A stretch of 11,113 nucleotides of DNA from JAUZQZ01 sp036985955 (GTDB taxonomy: Bacteria; Pseudomonadota; Zetaproteobacteria; Mariprofundales; Mariprofundaceae). This document shows positions 6,304 to 11,113 of this stretch, one piece after another. The notes below the pieces were generated by a model that saw only the letters and a program-made list of their open reading frames with translations, ran no database searches and was not told the origin of the DNA. Position 1 is the first letter of the stretch. Every line of letters begins with the position of its first letter. A program made the translations under genes and the position numbers. Location: assembly GCA_036985955.1 (NCBI GenBank), contig BTQQ01000049.1, positions 1-11,113 on the forward strand, in the 5' to 3' direction.

Positions 6304-6532
6304 GAAGAAATCGTAAAAAGTCCATCCGTGGCCTTTTTACTCCACGGAAAGCGAAAAACGTGGTTTTCACTTTCCTTACACAAACCGGCAGGACAGCCGG
6401 TTTGGACGCCCTCGAGGGCGGGCTTTAGCCCGAGGGCCATGGACGGCCCGAGTCAAATCAACAGCTTACAAAACAAGCCATTGATTTGCGCGCCCGTCCA
6501 TCGGCGCGTTGATGATTTTTTCAAAAATCATC
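6304..6532. repeat. five-hairpin repeat element, copy C, inverted and enlarged
   Basis: This copy lies between ispA and dxs in the opposite orientation to A and B. Its hairpins run H5 (6313-6323/6330-6340), H4 (6346-6359/6363-6375), an extra segment (6380-6453), H3 (6455-6467/6475-6487), H2 (6490-6495/6502-6507) and H1 (6511-6520/6523-6532). H1 has changed sequence (GATGATTTTT/AAAAATCATC) while keeping its pairing. The base after H1 is the A of the dxs ATG. It occupies the whole intergenic space, so any dxs promoter or ribosome binding site must be inside it or upstream of it. Confidence 0.82.
6380..6453. repeat. palindrome-rich segment inserted within repeat copy C
   Basis: About 74 bp here have no counterpart in copies A and B and interrupt the element between H4 and H3. 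The segment is almost all self-complementary: 6381-6389/6396-6404 (9 bp, loop AGGACA), the palindrome CGCCCTCGAGGGCG (6407-6420), GGGC-TTTA-GCCC (6420-6431), and GGGCC/GGCCC around ATGGAC (6434-6449). The last repeats the loop hexamer of H2 and H5, so it may be another unit of the same kind. Confidence 0.65.
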
Positions 6533-8404
6533 ATGAGTGAATATCCATTGCTGTCCGGCATTCACGGGCCCGATGACGTGAAACATCTGACCGTGGAACA
6601 GTTACCGCAATTGGCGGCGGAAATGCGGGACTATCTCATCAAGACGCTGGCGCCAATCGGGGGGCATCTGGGTGCGGGGCTTGGCGTGGTGGAATTAAGC
6701 ATTGCCCTGCACCGGCTGTTTGATTCACCGCATGATCGCATGGTTTGGGATGTGGGGCATCAGGCTTATCCGCATAAAATGTTGACGGGCAGGCTGGAAC
6801 GGATGCCGACGATCCGCCAGTACGGCGGGCTTTCCGCCTTTACCAAACGTTCCGAGTCGGAGCATGACCCCTTTGGCGCCGGACACGCCTGCACCTCGAT
6901 TTCTGCGGCCTTTGGCATGGCGACCGGGCGTGATTTGAACGGGGATGACAAGCACGTTATCGCCATCATTGGTGACGGTGCGTTGACCGGCGGCATGGCG
7001 TTTGAGGGTCTGAACAATGCCGGAGGGAGCAAACGCCGCTTATTGGTGATTCTCAACGATAATGAAATGTCTATCGCTCCCAATGTGGGTTCGATGTCTG
7101 CTTATCTGGCCCGTCTGATTACAGGAAAGGCTTACACCAACGTGCGGGATGCCACGCGCAAGGTGCTGGAGAAAGTGCCGGTAGCCCTGGAGGCCGCCAA
7201 ACGGCTGGAGGAGCACGTCAAAGGGATGGTGACGCCTGGCACATTATTTGAAGAGTTGGGGTTCCGCTATATCGGCCCCATTGACGGGCATGATTTTAAT
7301 CATCTGCTACCCACCCTGGAAAATTGCAAAAATCTGGACGGCCCCCTGTTGCTGCATATCGTGACCAAGAAAGGGCTTGGTTTTGCTCCTGCTGAAGAGG
7401 ACCCTGAAACATGGCACGGCCTGGGGCCATACAACATGGAGACGGGCGAACCGATTAAGGCAAAGGGACAACCTCCCACCTACACACAGGTGTTTGCCGA
7501 TACCCTGGCTGATCTGGCTGACAAGGATGAACGCATCGTGGCCATTACTGCCGCCATGCCGGGTGGTACAGGCTTGTCCCGCTTTGCCAAGCGCCATCCG
7601 GATCGCTGCTTTGATGTTGGCATTGCCGAACAACATGCCGTGACGTTTGCCGGTGGCCTGGCAGTGGAGGGTTTAAGGCCTGTCGTTACCATTTATGCAA
7701 CCTTTATGCAAAGGGCTTACGACCAGATTATCCACGATATATGCATTCAGAATTTACCGGTGGTCTTCTGCATGGACAGGGCTGGGGTGGTGGGTGCCGA
7801 CGGGGCGACGCACTCCGGAACCTTTGACATGGCTTTCCTGCGGTGCGTGCCAAACATGACGATCATGGCGCCCAAGGATGAAGCTGAACTGGCGGATATG
7901 CTGGCCACGGCTGTACAACTGGATGGTCCCGTAGCGATCCGATATCCGCGAGGTTGTGGTTTCGGTGTCGAATTGAATAAGCCTGAAACGATGGAGGTTG
8001 GCAAGTCGGAGGTGCTGGAAGAAGGGAAAGATGGCCTTGTCGTGGCTGTGGGCAACCGTGTTCGGGATGCGCTGGCAGCCGTGGAAACTGTGCGTCAGGA
8101 GGATGGCAAGCATCTGACTTTGATCAACCTTCGATTCATCAAGCCACTGGATGCAGCATGCATTTTCAGCCATTTGAAGAAAAATAAACCGCTTCTGGTG
8201 GTGGAAGAAGGGGCGGTAATGGGAGGTGTTGGCGAGGCTATCGGGGCATTGGCGCTGGCGCAGGGCTGGCATGGTCCGTTTGCCAATATGGGCATGCCGG
8301 ATGCTTTTCCGGCACACGGAACACAGGCCGAGGTGTTGCATGACCTTTCACTGGATAAGGAGGGCATTGTTGCCCGTTTACGCAAGCTTTTTGATACCGT
8401 ATAA
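6533..8404 (+). CDS. dxs: 1-deoxy-D-xylulose-5-phosphate synthase
   Basis: Dxs condenses pyruvate and glyceraldehyde 3-phosphate with thiamine diphosphate, the first step of the MEP isoprenoid pathway and a branch to thiamine and pyridoxal. The 623-residue length is normal. Visible motifs are GGHLGAGLG (43-51), VWDVGHQAYPHK (71-82), the ThDP/Mg signature GDG (147-149) to NDN (175-177), GIAEQHAVTFAGG with catalytic Glu366, and DRAGVVGADGATHSG in the pyrimidine-binding domain, then a transketolase C-terminal domain. The ATG at 6533 matches the family N-terminus (MSEYPLL). An in-frame ATG at 6509 lies inside the repeat element. No Shine-Dalgarno precedes 6533; a hairpin ends at the base before it. 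The gene follows xseB-ispA as in many proteobacteria. Confidence 0.97.
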   Translation: MSEYPLLSGIHGPDDVKHLTVEQLPQLAAEMRDYLIKTLAPIGGHLGAGLGVVELSIALHRLFDSPHDRMVWDVGHQAYPHKMLTGRLERMPTIRQYGGLSAFTKRSESEHDPFGAGHACTSISAAFGMATGRDLNGDDKHVIAIIGDGALTGGMAFEGLNNAGGSKRRLLVILNDNEMSIAPNVGSMSAYLARLITGKAYTNVRDATRKVLEKVPVALEAAKRLEEHVKGMVTPGTLFEELGFRYIGPIDGHDFNHLLPTLENCKNLDGPLLLHIVTKKGLGFAPAEEDPETWHGLGPYNMETGEPIKAKGQPPTYTQVFADTLADLADKDERIVAITAAMPGGTGLSRFAKRHPDRCFDVGIAEQHAVTFAGGLAVEGLRPVVTIYATFMQRAYDQIIHDICIQNLPVVFCMDRAGVVGADGATHSGTFDMAFLRCVPNMTIMAPKDEAELADMLATAVQLDGPVAIRYPRGCGFGVELNKPETMEVGKSEVLEEGKDGLVVAVGNRVRDALAAVETVRQEDGKHLTLINLRFIKPLDAACIFSHLKKNKPLLVVEEGAVMGGVGEAIGALALAQGWHGPFANMGMPDAFPAHGTQAEVLHDLSLDKEGIVARLRKLFDTV

Positions 8405-8445
8405 ATTTGACGGGGTTTATTCGCAGGACTACGCTTGATTACGTC

Positions 8446-8946
8446 ATGCGCACGCTAGCGATGTTGTTTGCTCTTGTTCTACTACCCGGGTTGACCGCCT
8501 CGGCGGGGGAGTATTATATCGGTCCGCGCGCGGGTGCAGATTTGCTGCAAGCGCCGCGTTCGAGCGCTGTGGTCATTCAGCATCTTCCCCGTTTGATGGA
8601 TGTTACCGTGCTCAAGAAGCGCCGTTCCTGGTGGAAGGTCGAGGTTTCAACGGATCATGGTTCTCCGGTTACTGGTTGGATATCCGCCGGAGCGATTCGA
8701 AAACAATACCAGCCAAAACACACGGCTTCGACATTGGCATCCAGTATATCATCTTTTTTTAGCATGTTTCGGCGGCCTCCGACAGGGCAACAAACGGCAG
8801 TCCTCGGCGTGCGCGGTTTGGAGGACGAGGCCAAACTGGGCAAGGCAAATAAAGTATCCATAAATGCCGTGAAGTGGATGGAGGGATTGCGAGTAGGCAA
8901 CGCAGAAGTTTCCAAATTCGTGCGTGAGGGAGACCTGAACCCGTGA
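8446..8946 (+). CDS. exported bacterial SH3-type domain protein
   Basis: The 166-residue product starts with a signal peptide (MRTLAMLFALVLLPGLTASA, cut likely before GEYY). An SH3b-like fold follows at about residues 20-85, including LLQAPRSS, a VTVLKKRRSWWKVEV core and GWISAGAI. A linker then leads to a C-terminal block, GVRGLEDEAKLGKANKVSINAVKWMEGL, which I recall from proteobacterial SH3 proteins encoded next to M48 peptidases. It probably acts in the periplasm, perhaps on cell wall, but the exact role is unknown. The ATG at 8446 was chosen because the signal peptide begins there; a TTG at 8407 is in frame. It lies 41 nt after dxs, and its stop codon overlaps the start of the next gene by 4 nt. 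Confidence 0.8.
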   Translation: MRTLAMLFALVLLPGLTASAGEYYIGPRAGADLLQAPRSSAVVIQHLPRLMDVTVLKKRRSWWKVEVSTDHGSPVTGWISAGAIRKQYQPKHTASTLASSISSFFSMFRRPPTGQQTAVLGVRGLEDEAKLGKANKVSINAVKWMEGLRVGNAEVSKFVREGDLNP

Positions 8947-9824
8947 TACGGGTGTCCTTTATACTCCTGATACTGTTGGTCTGTGGTAGTCCGGCACTGG
9001 CATTTAATTTTTCAATTGGCGGGCTCGGTGGCGGCAACGGTGACCGGAACAGTGCGATTGATATCCGGCGTATTCAACAGGGGCTTCGCCTCATTTCCAC
9101 GCTGATTCCCATCAGTGACCGGGATGAAATTAAATTGGGGCGCGGCGTGGCCGCACGGGTGATTAATCGATTTGGCATCGATTACAACTTTGGAGCAACC
9201 TACTATCTCAACCTGTTGGGAACCACGATTGCCCAGCGTTCGGATCGGCCCGGTCTTCCGTACCATTTCGCCGTTCTCGATACCGATGATGTTAACGCTT
9301 ATGCCTGCCCCGGCGGCTTTGTCTTCATCACGCGCGGTGCACTCAATATGGTGCAGGATGAAGCGGAACTGGCTGCCATTTTGTCGCATGAGATTGCACA
9401 TGTCACCGAACGTCATATCATCAAGGCGTTGCAACACTCCCAGATGATGAAAATTGGCGCACAAATGGCAGCCGATGCGTTTACCAATGGCGGCCCGCTG
9501 TTTGATAAAATGATCAATGTTGCTACCGATTCCCTGTTCAAAGGCTTGAAAAAGGGCGATGAATACAATGCCGACCAGAAAGCCGTCGTCTATCTTGATC
9601 GCACTGGCTACGACTACCCAGCCATGTTCGATGTATTAAACCTCCTGAATCAACGCCGTAAGGCCGGGCAGGCGAAGGTGCTGAGCAAAACCCATCCCTC
9701 TCCGGCGAGCCGCATCAGCAAACTCAGGAAAGCCATGCGCAAACTGCCGCTGGATCGTCCAACCGGTATCCGCCTGCGTGCTCGATTTGACCAACGCCTC
9801 CAAATCAAAAAAAGTTCGTCTTGA
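8943..9824 (+). CDS. exported M48-family zinc metallopeptidase
   Basis: The 293-residue product has an N-terminal signal peptide (about 1-20, ending ALA) and a glycine-rich stretch. A minimal M48 domain follows: AILSHEIAHVTERH with the zinc-binding HEIAH at 149-153, and the third ligand Glu207 in DEYNADQKAVVYLDRTGYD. THPSPASRISKL near the C-terminus is also an M48 signature. It lacks the C-terminal TPR region of BepA, so it is closer to LoiP/YcaL-type periplasmic proteases, which take part in envelope quality control; that comparison is an inference. The GTG start at 8943 overlaps the SH3 gene's TGA (GTGA), and GGGAG lies about 10 nt upstream. The end overlaps tlyA, so the three genes form a coupled unit. 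Confidence 0.9.
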   Translation: MIRVSFILLILLVCGSPALAFNFSIGGLGGGNGDRNSAIDIRRIQQGLRLISTLIPISDRDEIKLGRGVAARVINRFGIDYNFGATYYLNLLGTTIAQRSDRPGLPYHFAVLDTDDVNAYACPGGFVFITRGALNMVQDEAELAAILSHEIAHVTERHIIKALQHSQMMKIGAQMAADAFTNGGPLFDKMINVATDSLFKGLKKGDEYNADQKAVVYLDRTGYDYPAMFDVLNLLNQRRKAGQAKVLSKTHPSPASRISKLRKAMRKLPLDRPTGIRLRARFDQRLQIKKSSS

Positions 9825-10536
9825 CCACCTTCTGACCGAGCGTTCCCTGGCCGAAAGCGGTGCACAGGCGCAGCGGCTGGTGATGGCGGGCCTGGTCTAT
9901 GTCAATGGCCAAAAGGCAGCCAAGGCGGGTTCGCAGGTTCGCCCGGATGTGGAAATCGAGGTACGGGAAACCCTGCGCTATGTTTCCCGTGGCGGGCTGA
10001 AGCTGAATGCGGCGCTGGATCATTTTGACTTTGGCGTGGATGGATTGGTCTGTCTGGACGTGGGGGCGTCCACAGGCGGTTTCACGGATTGCCTGTTACA
10101 ACGCGGAGCGGAAAAAGTTTATGCCGTCGATGTGGGGCGGGGGCAATTGCATTACCGCCTGCAAAAGGATGCGCGCATCGTCAGTCTTGAACGAACGCAT
10201 ATTCGGGACTTAACGCGGGAGCAGGTGCCAGAGAACATCGATGCGTTGGTGATTGACACCTCGTTTATTTCTCTGGTGACGGTACTACCGCTGGCGTGGA
10301 AATTCCTTGCCCCCGGCGGCTGGTGCGTGGCATTGATCAAACCACAGTTTGAAGTGGGACCAAAGTTATTATCCAAAGGTGTGGTGCGGGACGAGGCAGC
10401 GCGAGTCGATTCTGTCGAGAAAGTAAAGCAGGCTGCACTGATGCTGGAAGGCGCATCCGTTAAAGGCATCATTGAGTCTCCCATACACGGCCCCAAGGGC
10501 AATGTGGAGTTTCTCATCGCTCTTGGTAAAGGGTGA
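9778..10536 (+). CDS. tlyA: TlyA-family rRNA 2'-O-methyltransferase
   Basis: TlyA methylates the ribose of a cytidine in 23S rRNA (C1920, E. coli numbering), and in long forms also 16S C1409, using S-adenosylmethionine. An S4 RNA-binding domain occupies about residues 14-75 (VRLDHLLTERSLAESGAQAQ, then AGLVYVNG). It is followed by an FtsJ-like methyltransferase fold with LDVGASTGGFTDCLLQRG from residue 93, VYAVDVGRGQL, and the catalytic LIKPQFEVG. At 252 residues it matches the shorter type I TlyA, which modifies only 23S rRNA. The start is a GTG at 9778 overlapping the peptidase gene by 47 nt, or a TTG at 9790; no strong ribosome binding site is seen. Some TlyA proteins are also called haemolysins, which I regard as a side property. 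Confidence 0.92.
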   Translation: MLDLTNASKSKKVRLDHLLTERSLAESGAQAQRLVMAGLVYVNGQKAAKAGSQVRPDVEIEVRETLRYVSRGGLKLNAALDHFDFGVDGLVCLDVGASTGGFTDCLLQRGAEKVYAVDVGRGQLHYRLQKDARIVSLERTHIRDLTREQVPENIDALVIDTSFISLVTVLPLAWKFLAPGGWCVALIKPQFEVGPKLLSKGVVRDEAARVDSVEKVKQAALMLEGASVKGIIESPIHGPKGNVEFLIALGKG

Positions 10537-10604
10537 ACAGGCCGCTGATGGCGGAAACGGTGCGGTCACGCAGGTCTTCATATGCGGTGCATGGTGGATT
10601 TCCT

Positions 10605-10641
10605 AACCCGCAGGACGCCTGCTTTCCGGCAAGGGGTTTTT
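10605..10641 (+). terminator. possible terminator after tlyA
   Basis: GCAGG-ACG-CCTGC (10610-10622) sits inside an outer AACCC/GGGGTT pairing, and TTTTT follows at 10637-10641. The stem is irregular. The remaining stretch from 10537 to 10604 shows no gene or clear signal. Confidence 0.35.
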
Positions 10642-10649
10642 AAAGCGTA

Positions 10650-10677
10650 CTCCGCCGCTTTGAGATAAGCGGCGGAG
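10650..10677. terminator. GC-rich hairpin between convergent tlyA and the exported-protein gene
   Basis: CTCCGCCGCTT (10650-10660) and AAGCGGCGGAG (10667-10677) form a perfect 11 bp stem with loop TGAGAT. It lies 12 nt past the stop of the minus-strand gene, and on that strand is followed by TACGCTTTAAAAA. It most likely terminates that gene and may work in both directions. Confidence 0.65.
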
Positions 10678-10689
10678 CTTGGACCGGAG

Positions 10690-11052
10690 TTACTTGCTTG
10701 TTCCGTAAGTAGTCTCCGTATTGTAATCATTCCACACCTGATCCGAATGCACGAAGGATTCGCTTGGAACAAAAAAGGTCGCCGTATCAAGTGCGCCTGC
10801 GGCAGTTCTGCCCACAGTATGTACGCTCCCCTTTACGGTGCCATAGGTCAGCCCGACTCCGGCGTTGCTCTTCCGGCTTTCATTGCTGATATTTTTGGGC
10901 ACTTCCAGCCATCCCGTGGTAAGATTAATGATACCTCGGGAGAATTTGGTCGCTGCCTGTGAACCATAGTCGTCCGCGAATGCAGTGGCGCCAAAGGCAA
11001 ATGCCCCAGTGAGAAGCACTGGCATGAATGTTAATAATAAACGTTTAAACAT
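10690..11052 (-). CDS. small exported protein resembling the exosortase-associated TIGR04073 family
   Basis: The 120-residue product has a clear signal peptide (MFKRLLLTFMPVLLTG, cut after about residue 26, ATAFA) and a mature part of about 94 residues. This holds FSRGIINLTTGWLEVPKNI, a glycine-rich AGVGLTYGTVKGSVHTVGRTAAGALDTATFFVP, and an acidic, Tyr/Thr-rich end. The 'RGxxNLxTGWxExPKN' block and overall length match my memory of TIGR04073, reported in genomes that have exosortase systems; the function is unknown. Two glycine-rich amphipathic stretches could mean membrane or surface association. The ATG at 11052 was chosen over one 18 nt upstream because AAGGAGG lies just ahead of it. A 7 bp hairpin (11074-11080/11087-11093) lies in the leader. 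Confidence 0.75.
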   Translation of the reverse strand: MFKRLLLTFMPVLLTGAFAFGATAFADDYGSQAATKFSRGIINLTTGWLEVPKNISNESRKSNAGVGLTYGTVKGSVHTVGRTAAGALDTATFFVPSESFVHSDQVWNDYNTETTYGTSK

Positions 11053-11073
11053 GTGAACCTCCTTGGCCAATAG

Positions 11074-11093
11074 GCCTTCGTCTATGCGAAGGC
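11074..11093 (-). other. hairpin in the leader of the exported-protein gene
   Basis: GCCTTCG and CGAAGGC pair around a 6 nt loop, about 20 nt upstream of the start codon and just above the strong ribosome binding site. It could be part of a 5' leader structure or the end of a terminator from an upstream gene beyond the window. Confidence 0.35.
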
Positions 11094-11113
11094 GGCTAAA
11101 ATGTTGGTCGGGG

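Noticed and set aside
2913..6532. CRISPR array
   Set aside because: The repeats are long, kilobases apart, in mixed orientation and without regular spacers.
6509..6532. dxs starting at 6509 (MMIFSKII)
   Set aside because: These codons are the terminal hairpin of repeat copy C, and the family N-terminus fits the ATG at 6533.

Overview
The window is compact bacterial chromosome of roughly mid-50s % GC, packed with housekeeping genes on both strands. Gene content (psd-pssA-leuA; xseB-ispA-dxs; tlyA; a TIGR04073-type exported protein) fits a Gram-negative proteobacterium. The TIGR04073-like protein and the dual cyclic-nucleotide-binding protein remind me of iron-oxidising Zetaproteobacteria (Mariprofundus type), but that is a low-confidence recollection, not something the sequence proves. 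No mobile gene, phage, CRISPR array or tRNA/rRNA was seen.

Layout. Bases 1-2910 (minus strand) hold psd, pssA, a leucine-rich leader peptide with an attenuator, and the first 415 codons of leuA, which runs off the left edge. Bases 3111-4247 (plus) hold a protein with two cyclic-nucleotide-binding domains and no DNA-binding domain. It converges on lipB (4258-4902, minus), and the two stop codons sit inside one perfect hairpin. Bases 5179-8404 (plus) carry xseB, ispA and dxs. Bases 8446-10536 (plus) carry an exported SH3-type protein, an exported M48 metallopeptidase and tlyA, overlapping at both junctions. The right end (minus) is a small exported TIGR04073-like protein.

Two things stand out. 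First, upstream of leuA there is a complete, classically organised transcription attenuator: a 23-codon leader peptide with four consecutive leucine codons, and leader RNA segments that can fold as pause hairpin, antiterminator or terminator. Second, three copies of a ~157-229 nt element, each made of five hairpins in series, occupy the psd/cNMP, lipB/xseB and ispA/dxs gaps. The stems show compensatory base changes between copies, a hexanucleotide loop ATGGAC recurs in different stems, the ends are imperfect inverted repeats, and the last base of one copy directly precedes the dxs start codon. I do not recognise this family; it is the best candidate here for an undescribed repeat or RNA element.

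Functionally, psd and pssA make phosphatidylethanolamine via phosphatidylserine. ispA and dxs supply the isoprenoid pathway. lipB starts protein lipoylation. leuA commits carbon to leucine and appears to be controlled by leucine supply through the attenuator.
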